Shown in pieces: positions 44,649-59,860 of a stretch of DNA of 64,000 nt. The stretch comes from Oscheius onirici. Taxonomy: Eukaryota > Nematoda > Chromadorea > Rhabditida > Rhabditidae. Position 1 is the stretch's first letter. Every line of letters starts with the position of its first letter. The position numbers and the translations under genes are program-made. Below the pieces are notes generated by a model that worked only from the letters and a program-made list of their open reading frames with translations, made no database searches and had not been told where the DNA came from. Location of the stretch: positions 124,001-188,000 of the forward strand of contig OW051473.1 in assembly GCA_932521025.1 (NCBI GenBank). Reading direction: 5' to 3'.

Positions 44649-47164
44649 TGGAAGGTGCCTCTGAACTTCTGAAGTTTTCGTTTGCTATATATAGTTAGAA
44701 AACGCTTCATATATATAAAAAATATAGTATTTTTGTGGAAATTACTGAAATTTGTGGATTATTCAAAAAACACAGTAATGTCAAAATTACCATATATTTT
44801 CCATTAGAAACAATGATTGAATGTTCAGAAGTTTTTGCAACTGTGTTTAACGATAAAGGGCGAGTTTGTGGAGATGATTTGTGCTCTGCCAGAGAAGCTG
44901 TGTTTTTGAAACAAAAGGTTGTTGGAAAAAGAGTCGACAAAAAAAAATCGTGGCCAGCCAGGGAGACTTTAACTGTTTTGTAACGGACGGCGTTGCCAAG
45001 TAGCGTCCAAAAGGAGCGGGCTAGGGCGGGCCGATAGCTCAGTGGTAGAGCAGTTGAGTTGCAATGAGACTGGTCCCGGGTTCGAGTCCCGGTTGGTCCA
45101 ATCGTTTTTTCCTTGACCTCTGTGTCGAGTACGTTACAGTTTTCCTGCCTATTAATAACTCTTTTAAATGTAGGAATAAAACATTCCACCTCTCATCAGA
45201 AAAATATATAAACGGACAAAAAGGATCTGCAGCACTGGCAGGAAATGCCTGCCAACCTTTTCAAATTCTACCCAGAAGCTATCAAGACCGACAAAGAGGT
45301 TGTGAACAAAAAACTGTAAAAATTGAAAATACATCAATTTCAATGAGCACGAACAGGTTTTATTAGACTTTCTTAGCTTTACTAAGATTCTCTATAATTC
45401 ATTTTTTAACCAATTATGGTAAATACGATTTATTTTTACTGATCCTCAGAAAGACTCTTTGTTGATCTTTCTGGGCCATAAAATTGCCTGCATTTGTTCA
45501 TAGCACATTGGTGAATAAGTGTCGAGCGTCGCCGAGGCATTCGTTCTCTCTTCCCGAAATTCTGCACCGTCTACACTGCTCAATTTTCGGAATGAAGTGT
45601 TCACTGGCGACGCCGTTCATCAAACGAGAAACTGCACTAATATGTGAGTCGTAAACAGTAACAAACGTTTTTTCAATTTAAGACGAGGAACTGGGTCATG
45701 GAAAAACAAGGCGGCTCTCACACTTTGAAAAAAGTGAGTTTCTCATATGTTTCCACTGGTTTTTCGTAGTTTTTCGAGTTTATCTTGTAGCAGCTGGGAT
45801 ATATGCTGGGGAACTGGGAGCACACTTTCTAGGATGGGCCAGTGCTCGGTGACCTTTTTATATGTGCGACACGTCAAACGTTTACTTCGTGCACCGATGT
45901 GTCAAACCGTTCTTTTGAGCAGAGAGATTACATTGGCCGTAATCATAGTCTCTAGTCATCATTACAAGCTTTCACAACGCTAAACAGTGCAACTAGATTT
46001 ATAAATATGAAGCTGACTCACACTTTATAATTTGGACCAACGGTTTTCTCAATTTTCTGCACTCTTCAAAAACTGGCACATATTGTCAGACGTGTCCATT
46101 TTACGACATTTGCTCCGAAAAAAACGTTCATTTCTTCAAGGATTTTGCAGAAATCTGCAAAGTTGCTCGCTGATCCGTCCACAGGCCATTTGTTTTCGAA
46201 CTCGTTTGCTCTTTCTCAAAGATTTCGCGCAGCTGGGTACTACTGGCAGATGATTTATTGAAAAACATGCTTACATCATTTCAAGGCGCGAAACACTCCC
46301 GGAAATCGTAAACAACCCAAAACCTCATCCCTCCTTCCAATAACATCAATATTTTCCTCCAAGGTCCGAGTTTTCCATCTCAACCGGATGGTCACTCTCT
46401 TTTTCTACACAAAATTCTATTTTTCAGTCAATCTCCTTCGAGACATATCTCACTTGGTAGCCATATACCATCCCGCTCCAGACCCTCTTTCTAGCCGGTC
46501 CACATCTCGCTCTGAATGTAAGTTCGGTATCGTGAAAACCTCGACTGCTCGACACCTGCACACAGGATTTTTCGAAAAACTCGAGCGCCGCGATCCCTGT
46601 GTTTGAGATGCCGGCAGAGTTTCCGTTCGTCACTTTATTACAATCCGATTAATTATTCTGAAAATATTAGCAAAAGAGACGACCATCGCCGGTTCGATAT
46701 TCTTTTGCCTTAATGTACGACAGTGGCTTGCTAGATCATCGATTACTCTCCTCCACTGAGTAGATGTCATGAGTCAGCATTTTTTCCCCAGCTTTAACAC
46801 AGTGATTCAGAGCTCGTCTCATCCTGTCTGGGAGCGCGTTGTCTCTAAATTTTTCTGCTGCCAGACTGACACACCCCGTGCCCGTATGCTGATTCGTATT
46901 TAGCACAAAAGCTTTGTCGTCTGGATTTTTTCTTTACCTCTCAGTCCTTACCCACCTGGCTATACAAATGCCTCCGGCATGCACTACGAATTTGCATTTC
47001 TCTTGTTATGATCCGTGCGGTTTTCTAAATTGTACTCACGTACGGGTGGTCTCATAATGAGCTTTTTTCAGCCCACCGGATTTTGCTCATACCACCGACA
47101 AACACTTCCGTTGCTCCAATGTCTGAAGGTATTTCTGTTTTATAATATAATAAAAGTCTGTTTT
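44649..47164. other. Sparse region with a tRNA-like element
   Basis: No secure protein gene. An 82-codon frame at 44735-44983 has plausible composition but no splice partners. The tRNA-like sequence at 45028-45100 is described separately. The rest (45101-47164) shows only chance frames. Confidence 0.35.
45028..45100 (+). tRNA. tRNA-like sequence, degenerate anticodon arm (tRNA pseudogene or SINE head)
   Basis: The acceptor stem GGGCCGA pairs with TTGGTCC plus discriminator A. A-box/D-arm is TAGCTCAGTGGTAGAGC, and B-box/T-arm is CCGGGTTCGAGTCCCGG with a perfect 5-bp stem. Total length is 73 nt as in a real tRNA. The anticodon arm pairs poorly; read in the usual place the loop GTTGCAA gives TGC (Ala), with several stem mismatches. 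It may therefore be a decayed tRNA or a tRNA-derived repeat. Both RNA polymerase III boxes are intact. Confidence 0.4.
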
Positions 47165-47900
47165 CCGACGAGCTGAGAGGACTTGTTGTCATTCCTGATC
47201 TCGACTTTATTGAACTGAGAACGGGGGAAACGGCCAACACGCTCGCCATTGCACCGTGGAGGAAGGCTCAAGTCGGTCCCCTGAACACAGTGAAGCAACC
47301 TCCTCATGGCGCTCCCAACAGCAATGAGGAGGACGGTCGAGAGGAAACTCTTCAGCGATTTCTGTGCGACGTCCTCCACTCCCTTCCAAGTTTACTGTGA
47401 TTTAAACACAGGTAATCTGAAATTTTAGCGTCCCAACAGCTCAATGTGAACGCCGAGCTAGATCTTGATACCCCTCTTCCGACTGACAATGCTGTTGTTC
47501 TTGATGACGCTTCTCCTACCCAGCTTCACGCTCTGAAGAATGACAATCCTGGAAATATCGTTCCTGCCGATAGTAGCTATCCGGAGCTCCCTCCTCAAAA
47601 CTTCACTGCCTATCCTACTCCTCTTCATGAGCAGAAGAAAGGCTTTCTCGGTAAGTTTTTTGTAAATTTTCCAGTTTAAAATTCGCACAGGAAAAAAGTA
47701 TGTGTGAAAATGACTGAGATAAGTCAAGCAAACATTTCTTAGAACATCCACAGTTGACCGTAGTTAGTTCCTGTTGCAAAGGAAAAATACAATAACTTTC
47801 AGCCAATCTTCTTCCCCGCACGTCCTGGGCTAATATTGACGCATGGCTACAGATGTCTCTCTCAGAAATGAGCAGCAGTGAATCTTGTCAGACGAGATGA
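47165..47900 (+). CDS. Hypothetical acidic protein, 5' end unresolved
   Basis: From about 47165 an open stretch reads LFSDELRGLVVIPDLDFIEL and continues with ANTLAIAPWRKAQVGP to a Glu-rich segment. It can splice at about 47386 (a GTTTAC donor) to 47425, where QLNVNAELDLDTPLPTDNAV begins, and after a further intron (47649-47802) to a last exon ending WLQMSLSEMSSSESCQTR (stop at 47900). The product is acidic, with Pro-rich stretches (ELPPQNFTAYPTP) and no signal peptide or membrane helix. I do not recognise it, the first exon is unknown, and the unusual donor lowers confidence. Confidence 0.35.
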
Positions 47901-48212
47901 GCTCTTTTTACCATATCCTCATTATTCGTTGTACCCCGAAAAACTACGAAAACCTTAAAACTTCAAAATCAATTGTCTAATATCAAAAGCCAAAAACTGT
48001 TAGCATTGTCTGTTTATAAATTTAGATAAACTTGAATAATATTAAGGGGGTCAGCCAGAAGATTAAAATCAGAAACGAGAAGAGGTCAACCGAGACAAAA
48101 GTAAAGACAGGAGCAGCTATCAGTCACCTGTAATTTTCATTAATGACAAGAGTGGCGACGGGGGCCAAACTGGCCCGGGTTAGACAAGCAGCTGCGCTGC
48201 ATTTTCTTAACT

Positions 48213-48320
48213 TAGACAAGTGGTAGTGGGCGCGCTTCGCACGCGAGCATCGAGGGTTCGATCCTCATTTTTCACTTTGTACAAACCGAGGCTTTACACG
48301 GACAGACAGACAGACACGTT
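48213..48320 (+). repeat. tRNA-derived SINE-like repeat
   Basis: Contains a D-arm-like GTGGTAGTGGGCGCGC, an anticodon-arm-like CGCGCTTCGCACGCGAG and an intact B-box in GAGGGTTCGATCCTC, followed by a tail with GGACAGACAGACAGACAC. The acceptor stem does not close, so this is a tRNA-derived repeat rather than a functional tRNA. Confidence 0.4.
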
Positions 48321-48633
48321 AGAACTTTAATAGAATAAATGTAGTTACATGTTTGAATGATACATTTGACAAGTAGAATGTATGTGTTATTGATTGGGTA
48401 GGTTGAATAAACTAGAAATACGACAAATCTTTCACTGGTAGCGGTCTGAAATCAATTCTCTTTATCTTTACTTAAATAATCCCTACCGTCGAGACCTCGT
48501 ATATTGAGCCAGATGCGTTTCCAAAGAGGAGGACGAGGGAATTGGACACGATCAGTGCGAATCAAGTGAAGACGCATCTCTGGAGTCATACGAGGTTGAC
48601 CTTAATTCAGGTGACTGACTACGTGCTCGATTC

Positions 48634-49233
48634 CTACAACTTACGAGACTCTGTGTTTAAAATCATAGAAGGAGCACGATCCAGAAAGCTGTACGTTTCA
48701 GGAGAACAGACATTTTCAACATATGGACGTTTTCCACTTATCTAAGGCATGATTCTGCGCAATTATTTGAGAAAATTACCGATGAGCTTTTTGGCTTGCA
48801 AATAGCTATGTCTGTCGCAGGGTGTGCACTTATGTTTGGTTTGGGTATAGGCTGATTTATAAATTTCGTGGTCGGCTTTTTGATAGCAGTCGGATGAGGA
48901 TCTGGAGGGTGATACAAGAGGCGCTGAAAAGACTTTGAAAGAATAACTGTGTATGCTTACCGTTTCATGGGTAATCAATTTGTTTTTTTCAACTGTGCAA
49001 GTTTCCTTTGTCAACGCGTCATTCTTGTCGACTTGATAATTTTGGCTTTTCAACCACGATGATATATCATCATTTTCAGCAATATACTGACACGAAAGAT
49101 CAGAATTGTCAACAAGAGTAGACAAGTCTTCACACTTTTGACGGAATGAGTCCGGAAGAAATTGAAGACGGCTTGCGGTAGATTCAGTTTTCATGGAACA
49201 CAAATGTTGTTCCGAACGAAATTTGCGCAGCAT
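48634..49233 (-). CDS. Hypothetical protein (174 aa, 3 exons)
   Basis: Minus-strand exons 48961-49233, 48780-48923 and 48634-48741 join at phase 0 across introns of 37 and 38 nt. The ATG lies one base behind TTGGTATTATACAG, a probable trans-splice acceptor. The protein is basic at the start (MLRKFRSEQHLCSMKTES), acidic and Asn/Asp-rich in the middle (LVDNSDLSCQYIAENDDISS), then Pro/Lys-rich in exon 2 (YHPPDPHPTAIKKPTTKF) and ends LNTESRKL. An intron-retained frame through 48924-48960 is also open but ends in a less protein-like sequence. The family is not recognised; it looks intrinsically disordered, perhaps a regulatory or structural factor. Confidence 0.45.
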
Positions 49234-49614
49234 TCTGTATAATACCAACTTTAAGTCGAGGAGAAATTTCAAAAGGAGTATTTGTGGCTTTGTGTGAGGG
49301 TGAGCAAATTACAACAGACGGATAAATTGATCCCTTTAATGATAGAAGAAACTGCCACTTTACTAAAATTTGGCATAGATGTGCTGCGCAGACAAAAAGT
49401 AAAATCACTAACGGTTTGTCAAAGCATGAAGCTTTAACACTAGCTTAAACTATAAAGTTGAAGATTTCGTTTACTGTCTGTTATACTCATGAATTAGGAG
49501 AATATTGTAAAGCTTGGCTTAATAGAAAACTACTGGAATCTGAACATCTTTGAGTGCTAAAGCTAAATAGGCATGTGACAATTTCAGTAAAAGAAAAAGT
49601 GTTTTCGACGTGTT

Positions 49615-49919
49615 TCAGAAACTGTACAGGAAGTGATGTTGATAACAAACCGAGACAGGAGTAATGATAGGTAAGCTGTCTGCATCAACTTCCCTCCCTG
49701 TTGATGTGACTAGGAAAGACTGACACAATAGCAGAAAAAAACGGAATACTACGGCATCAGCTTAGAAGAGCGGAAACTACTTACCACGTCATATTTTGTG
49801 CAGAGGTTTCTTCCGCCATGTCTACCATAAAGTTGTGGATAGAGGACAGATGTTGTATCACAGGCGTAGTAATTGAAGATGATTTGTTCGAAGACCAGGA
49901 GCATCACCAGAGCGGACAT
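49615..49919 (-). CDS. Small secreted cysteine-containing protein (79 aa)
   Basis: Two minus-strand exons, 49785-49919 and 49615-49719, join at phase 0 over a 65-nt intron. The start MSALVMLLVFEQIIFNYYAC looks like a signal peptide with cleavage near YYA. The mature peptide of about 58 residues would hold Cys at ACDTT, NLCTK and VCYQ. It has no recognisable family, and three cysteines leave one unpaired. It could be a small excretory/secretory product or a neuropeptide-like protein; there are no dibasic sites with glycine. Confidence 0.4.
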
Positions 49920-50243
49920 AGAAATTTCACTGCGTTAGGGCAAAAAACTTCAGATGGCTAGACAAATTCTCGTAAAACCGCATTAACCATTTATATTCGA
50001 GGGATTCCGATTATGTCAAGAACAAAGGTGTGGCAAAAAATAGATTAATGAAATTATTAGGGTGTGGCAAAAAATTATAGAAATTATCATAACATGTACT
50101 AAGATCACGAACAGGTGCAGTATACAGCACAAAAAACATGCAAAACCACATTTTAGGTGTTTGCCAGTTTGAGCACGCAAAACTCCAAACCGAGCATTTA
50201 AATAAGCAGAAAATCATTCAGTGTTTTGATTACTTCTCTCGAC

Positions 50244-50490
50244 ATGCCCTATCAACTGCATCTGATCGAAGGTTTCTATGATGCTTATGGCTCCGTCAAG
50301 AAAAGACTATACAAGAGCATCTGCGCTGGGTTTTGCAGGCCGAGGAAGAACGTAACGACAGTTTTGGGTGAGCCTTTGCAAGATTTATTAATTTTTGTGT
50401 ATCAGTTGAGCAGCTTCAGCCTGTAGCCACAGGCTCTGCCACAGTCTGGGCGTCATCGTCATCGATTGGACCGATGGAGCAATTGTTTAG
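50244..50490 (+). CDS. Possible small protein (66 aa)
   Basis: Exon 50244-50367 (MPYQLHLIEGFYDAYGSVKK, then a basic Cys-containing segment) can splice with correct phase to 50414-50490, ending VIVIDWTDGAIV. Unspliced, the frame stops at 50425. No family is recognised and no acceptor precedes the ATG. A candidate only. Confidence 0.3.
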
Positions 50491-51176
50491 GAAGCGATGA
50501 AAACAATTTTCAAGCAGTCTGACGTGCAAACTTCTGTTTAAAATATTACGTTCAAATCAAAACTATTAAAGTTTTATGGTGTCTGATGTTCTGTTAGTTT
50601 TAGAAAAGAGGGGTCCGGTGGTCTGGGGAAAGAATAATTGAGGAAAGGATAAAAATGTGGACTTGAGAAAATGTGGACGTCCATGTACCATCTGCTGGTG
50701 CATACATGTTGCAAGTTCACTCTAACCTGAAGCTTCGAATAAATCGAATCAACTACAGTTTTCCTTTGCGGCACCCGAAAGTGCCATTCCACCTCGAGGT
50801 ATCCAACGGTGTTCCGAGAACTCGTCCTTCGTATGCGGTAATCTTGCCGAATTGAATATCAGCTTTGAAAGTTGTACAAGAAAAGTTTCTGGGAAATCGG
50901 GACTGTCTGTAAAAGTGCTCCAATACGAACATTTAAATATTTGGCGCATACGCCTCTTCCAACCAGTTTGCACATTATTTGTCCATTCTTGCTCAAAAAG
51001 TACTTATTTTGCAAAGCTTAAACGATCGCTATGAAGTCGTTAAATTTTTCACTTTAGAATCCTTTTTGAAAGCTAAAAAACAGCGCTGAATAACCGTTTT
51101 AGAAGATCCTTTTCCTGCTTATCGTCAACTTAAACCTTTTTCAGTCGATCGTTTATTCTGATTTTACGATCTGAAG

Positions 51177-54315
<3,139 letters not shown>

Positions 54316-54976
54316 AAGAGTGTAAATCAACTCGTTGTACATATTTTATAAATAGTGGTCAGTCTTGCAAGCCGGAATAAATTATTCCCAAAAGGCTATT
54401 TCTGGGAGGGACTCGAAGACGTCAATCTAATCTGATGGAAAGCTTTTTGACAGACTTCCCTTGACCCAATGATAGCTCCAGAGCACGAAACCTCCCTCAC
54501 TTCATAAACATCACGTTTTTCGATCTCTAGACGATCTCAGGTGTAGTCAATTAGACGATCTATAGATTAATTTGTATTTGAGTCATATCCAGTTAGACTA
54601 TTCTTTGTTTACAAGTCGTCACACTCTCGTGTAACTACCTACTTGTGTAGTATAATTTCGGTTACTTCAGATGTTCCGGCACGTGTCTGTAGCGTAATTG
54701 CGGCTGAATTCGTTTTGAACTTTTCGAAACCCTCGAATTATAAGTTTGTTGGGATAACTAAGAAATTGTGATTGGATTTTGAAGCTCATACTTGTGTTCA
54801 ATATGTAGCTGTCCAGGGATTCAAAAGTTTTCGTACTTTTTATGCTTTCATATGGACAGCCCTGGATGTTTCTTGTGTGATTACTTTAAACTTGTCTTAA
54901 CCGTTTGTATTTCTTCACAAAATATTGCCCTTACAACCTCTTTGTTTGAAAATGTAATAATGCTGTAATAAGCAAG

Positions 54977-55055
54977 CGAGATGGCGCAGTGGCAGGAGGC
55001 GCCAGCGTCAATCAAATGGTCCAAGTTCAAACCCCGCTTCTGCCCAACCAAGGCA
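54977..55055 (+). repeat. tRNA-derived SINE-like repeat
   Basis: GCGAGATGGCGCAGTGGCAG resembles a tRNA 5' end and A-box, and CAAGTTCAAACCCCGCTTC contains a B-box. The sequence continues TGCCCAACCAAGGCATCC, as in tRNA-derived SINEs. No clean cloverleaf. The segment 55056-55200 may be its body. Confidence 0.4.
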
Positions 55056-57064
55056 TCCATCCTCCCTTGGTAGTAGCATGCTACGAAGTAAAGGCGTTCC
55101 GTGGAACAGGTTGGGCAACTTCAGAACGTAAACGCCTCACACGATCTGGCCCCTAAGATTGATCCCTCACGCAGTAGGAGCTTGTCTCTCAGAGGATTCT
55201 TCGGAACTCTGGCGTTGATAGGGAGAAAAAAATTCTTTTGCCTGAAAAATGTGTATGTATTTGTTAGTGTTTTATTTCCACTGTCATTTTCGTGTGAGAA
55301 TCAAATACTTCTCACAAATTGGTTTCAGCTCCTTACATCCGTTGACTGTTGCGTTGAAAACAAACAAAGGGGGTTTACTAACAAGTTATGCCGTTCTCCG
55401 AATTATTAATAACAGTTGTGTGCAGTTTCGAGAGTATTTTATATGCCGTCTAGGTAGTTGTGAGGTTTTTGAACGATGCTTTCCTTATCCGAAGTGTCTA
55501 GTCATAGCGTGACGTCTCTTGTCAACGCTCCTGGAACTTCCGAGAATATCAGATCACCCGGAATTTTGATCTGCCTTGTTTTCCCGCGCTGAGCTAACCT
55601 TTCTGAGACACGAGACCTCTTAATAGAGTTATGATAATTGGTAGCTGAAAAGCTAGTAGGGTCTCTAATGATATTATGGTGGGTCTCTTGGAAGCCGGAA
55701 CGTCATTTCCTATTTCAATAAGCTTATTTTGCGAACAGCCGGTTTAAATTGCATTGTTTTTCCAGTAGGAATAGACGCTCCCTTGTCTCCGGCCCGAGGT
55801 CTGCTACAGTAATTTTTCTCAAAAAAGTATTTGTCCAAATTTTATAAAGGCATTCTTAGAGCACCGTAGATTCAACGCATTATGCATACGTGTCTAATAT
55901 TGGCCTGTATTAATAACTATTTTAAAGGTTTAACTCCTTTTCTACGACAAAAACTCAGTCAAATAGAGATAAGAATAAAAAAACGGAACATTTAAACATC
56001 ATAATTGAACCGTATTAATTTTACCTCGTATAACATATCGAGCAGAAACATATGAATGGCCAGAACTGATGATCATTTTCGATATTTTGCATACTACTCC
56101 TACGGTATTTGATAAAGTATTTCTGTTCTCTTGTCTTTCTTCCAGTTCCCTCTATATTCAGACATTGCCCTTTATCCAAAGTTCCTCTCCCACACATGCT
56201 TCTTACTAGATTGACCTCTACAAACGGGATCAACCCCAAAGACTTCTTCTCTAGAACTTTCAAAATTCTTCCTATTCATCGGTGTCGCACCCTCAAGCAG
56301 AGTCAATAAGCACTAATTGTCCACCCTCACCTTCCTGAGAATGACATTCAATTAGAACTGGACATGCATTTCAAAACTCTCGCGGCTAGACCATTTACGT
56401 AACTCATCCGATTTTCCGCCTATCTAACTTCCAACTTTGAACCGTATTTTCTGGTCTGTGAAGCCAATTATTGTGCATTTCTAAATCGAGAGAACCCAAA
56501 TCAAAATTACGTCAAAGATTTGTTTCTTCCGTTAAGGTTGAAAAGGGAGGACGAGTCAAGACGTGCACGATGTTTTGATACATAATTAAGCAGCACGTCA
56601 TGGTCAGCGAACGTGCAAATTTCTCTTCCAGACGTTCGAACAAACCTGGCAGTTTCTTGTATATTATTTGTAAACACAGTATTCAGCTTATATCCAATCT
56701 CTCATCGGTTCATAATTTGTTTTCCATATTTTTCATATCGTAAAGCAATTTTGCACTTCCTTTTTCGTGACTAGGACAATATTTTCTCTGAAATTTCATG
56801 TAGCTAAACACGCAGCTACATTTCTAGCACATAAAAATGTAGCAACTTCCTTCTGTTCTTCGAGTCTGTTTGTAAAACACTCGTTCATTTAGGAATTGAA
56901 TTAGTTTTTCTTCTGCGCATTTTTTTGGTTTCTAGAAAGTGAAGAATTCGGTTATTGGTACCCAGCACTTTTTTGATGTCCAGACTTCATCTGCTTTTGA
57001 CATATTTTGTATCGCCTTTATGTCTCTTTGTGTTCAACAATCCACATCAGTTTTCCAGAATATT
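55056..57064. other. Intergenic region
   Basis: About 2 kb of AT-rich DNA without a supported exon. Chance frames only. Confidence 0.45.
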
Positions 57065-57316
57065 ATGAAGCTTCTCCTCCTGCAGCTAATTGCCACTATT
57101 CTTTTCTGTTTATCAGGTAACAAACAGCTTATTTATCCAACCAACCAGCTTGTTGCAGAAGCGGCGTCTATAATTGATAAACGAAGTTTTGGCAAAATTA
57201 TTGTACGACCGACTGATTTCAACTTCAAAAGGATACCACTTGCCTATGGACCAGAGGAAATGCTAGAGCCAGCCTTGTTACAACTGCTTTCTAAAAATTC
57301 ATTGAGATATCTATAA
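57065..57316 (+). CDS. Putative secreted peptide precursor (83 aa)
   Basis: A single exon with a classic signal peptide (MKLLLLQLIATILFCLSG). A propeptide-like segment containing LVAEAASIID leads to KR; a 14-residue stretch (SFGKIIVRPTDFNF) lies between that KR and a second KR, followed by IPLAYGPEEMLEP and a hydrophobic C-terminus ending SLRYL. The arrangement of signal peptide, spacer and dibasic-bounded peptide is that of neuropeptide-like (NLP) precursors. No glycine precedes the second KR, so the peptide would not be amidated. There are no cysteines after the signal. It is not a named NLP that I recognise. It lies downstream of the truncated FAAH-like gene B on the opposite strand. Confidence 0.5.
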   Translation: MKLLLLQLIATILFCLSGNKQLIYPTNQLVAEAASIIDKRSFGKIIVRPTDFNFKRIPLAYGPEEMLEPALLQLLSKNSLRYL

Positions 57317-58071
57317 TATCAAAATCCCATCGTTTACTTTATTTGTTTTCTCAGGATTTTCATCGCCGAATAAAACTTAGCAATTTTTAGATGTCCACAA
57401 TAGGGACGCTGTCCGCATCCTGAAAGTCGTCGTAGTAGTGCGATTCGTTTCTTCCTGAAAAAGTTTTGCATCATGGTTTCGAGAAATACATAACAAGAAA
57501 TATGAAAGATGCTTTTGAATATTTTGTGGTGTGCGTCGACAGATTTGTATTGTCCTACTTCTGTTGTCTCTACTGTTATTGTCCTGTTCTCTAATAACTC
57601 TCGTAATGTACTTTTTGTTGTTTCCGTTTTGATCCTATTGCTCCGTTTTTGCCTAGTCTCCAACTAACAAAACCACCCTCACTTTTCGCGGGTCGCTATT
57701 TTAATCGTACCTTTTTACGACAGTAATCAGACTTTTCCAAATTTTTTGGCAACTTCAAACCTTAGTTGTCGTCTTATCCAGAACTTGTTCTAACGTGTTA
57801 CCGACGGCTTCAGATTGCTAAACCGGAGGGGGACTTGAAAACAGTGAAAAAGCGATTATTTTACTGATGTGGTAGCTGGATTCCTCACGAAATTTCGATA
57901 AAACAACTGCCCTCAGATACTTATTTTGCTTGCAGGCGTTTTCTCTTTCAATAAAAAAGTCGTATCCATTTTTTCAATCTTTCCCCAGCTTCAAGCCAGT
58001 TTTTGGGTAGTTTTTTCACCTGGCCGCCACCCTCAGGTCCGAACTACACTTATTAGGAGACTAACACTCAC
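57317..58071. other. Where the FAAH-like B 3' half would be expected
   Basis: No amidase C-terminal motif (such as GLPAVQCP) is found on either strand. A 109-codon minus frame at 57334-57663 is Lys/Arg/Thr-rich and unrelated to FAAH. Confidence 0.45.
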
Positions 58072-59157
58072 CTTTGTAATAACCGGTAAATCAACTGCAA
58101 ATCGGGTCATTGGTCCAACTCGAAGCATCTTTTCTTTGTAACTACCCGGCGGAGTGGGTGGAATGTGATGATCGCCGGGACACAGATCTGTATGTCTCAG
58201 TTAAAATGTAAGATGAGAAAGCGTACATTGCGAAGGAAGTAGTCCAAAAATTCCGTTCATAAAGGACGGATTTCTTATGCTCCCTGCAATATCTCCACCT
58301 AGACCCATCTGAAAGACCAGTTTAAAACATGTTCGGATAATTAAATTACCAGAGAAGCTCCCGCTCCCTGCAGGGCACCTTCTCCGCCTGATGACCCTCC
58401 AGCAATTCTTCTGGTATCGTAAGGATTGTTAGTTCTGCCAAAAGCCACAGTGTTTGTCTCAGTCCACAAACACATCTCTGCTACAGTAGTTGAAGCCAAG
58501 AGGATGGCTCCAGCATTGAGGAGTCTGAATAATGAAAATTGGTAAGTATAAAAGTGTTTTACCCCTGAACTGAAGAGTTGCTTTCGGGCATTGAAGAATG
58601 TGCTTCCTTCATTGACAATATTCCACTGGAGCATGGGAACCCCTTTGCCATGATAGAATCTTTCAAAGTAAAGGGTAGTCCGAAAAGAGGCTTGGATTCG
58701 AAGAGCTGAATAAAGCATTTAGAAAATGTTTTAGTCGGCTGTTTGTCCAGAAAAATTAGAAAAACTCACTTCAAATAATCCCACGTCACTCAGAACTGCT
58801 AGTCTTTCATCGGCCTTCTTTGCGTGGCGTCTGGCCTGTTCGTAGTTTTTGAAGGCGACGGCATTGATGATTGGATTTACTTCTTCAATTCTGGCAATGT
58901 AGGCTTCAATGATTTGCGAGGACTTGATCTATGATTCAACTGTCGGACCGTTTCTACAGCTCTTTAACCTTCCGAGTCTTCAGAAGACTTCTTAGCTGGG
59001 TGGCAGACTTCAGAAGAAGGGGATTCTTGATGGGTGGAACAGTCTGCTTAGGAATAAACTGGTTCACGAACCAGAAGAAGAATGTAACCAGTCCGAAGTA
59101 GACTTGGCAGACAATGTCAAGAACTTCATTGGTCAAAGGACAGTCTAACTCGAACAT
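58072..59157 (-). pseudogene. FAAH-like amidase B, lacking the C-terminal half
   Basis: Minus strand, paralogue of the gene at 41.0-43.1 kb. Start MFELDCPLTNEVLDIVCQ with a membrane anchor (YFGLVTFFFWFVNQF), then PPIKNPLLLKSATQLRSLLK, IIEAYIARIEEVNPIINAV, catalytic-Lys segment LFGLPFTLKDSIMAKG, canonical signature AGGSSGGEGALQGAGASL, an intron, and nucleophile GGDIAGSIRNPSFMNGIFG. A last recognisable exon (58072 to about 58190) reads HHIPPTPPGSYKEKMLRVGP and ends LPVITK. Its catalytic Lys, cis-Ser and Ser are all kept. The C-terminal third of a normal FAAH is absent in the next kilobase. Either a distant exon was missed or the gene is truncated. It starts 140 bp outside the left arm of the inverted repeat. 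Confidence 0.7.
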
Positions 59158-59860
59158 TTTCTTTCGAACAAGTGACTTTTTGAAAAGTTGTCAGTCTATA
59201 TACCCCGCTTCGCCTCTGATTGATGATAAATGCAATAGGCTGAGAATCTAGCGTAAGAGAGCAAATATGCCCTTCTCACCGCCCTGTCACAGATTGGGCA
59301 TAATCAGTCTGCAGCACAAGAAAAACTTGAAAACATGCATAATGCTGTTTTCTTTCACTGTACTGAGATAATCCGTTGTAAAAAACGTTTAGTATGTTTC
59401 ATAAAAACAATCGATATAATCGAAGAAATTCTCTCAATTTGAATACCTGGTAATGTTTTTGAATATTATCCTTCTATGCTTCTTCCTGTAACCTTTCGAA
59501 TATATTAATCGTAGATTTTCCTTCTTTAAAAATCTTTACAAGGTTTCTCGCGCGCTTTTGTTTATTCAAAACCCTTCTCCGACCCGAAAGAATTGCTATC
59601 ATATCAGCAAAGAGCAGCTCAACTCGGACCAAAAAGTGATCTTGCGAGTCACAAACACAGAATGAGCAGAGTCATCGTGCACAAGATATGTTTGAAAATT
59701 AGTGAAATAACGGCATATTCCGTTTCGTTAACAAATACGAAAGCGGGGGCCCACTGCAGTATAATTTTCAAATATTCTAACAAGAAAGTAGTAACAAGTG
59801 TCTTTAAGCTCCAATGAATTTTGTTAAACAAATATTATTTTATACATTTTATTGATTCTG

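Noticed and set aside
44707-45189. 160-codon minus-strand ORF containing PTGTRTRDQSHCNSTALPLS
   Set aside because: This is simply the antisense translation of the tRNA-like sequence at 45028-45100.
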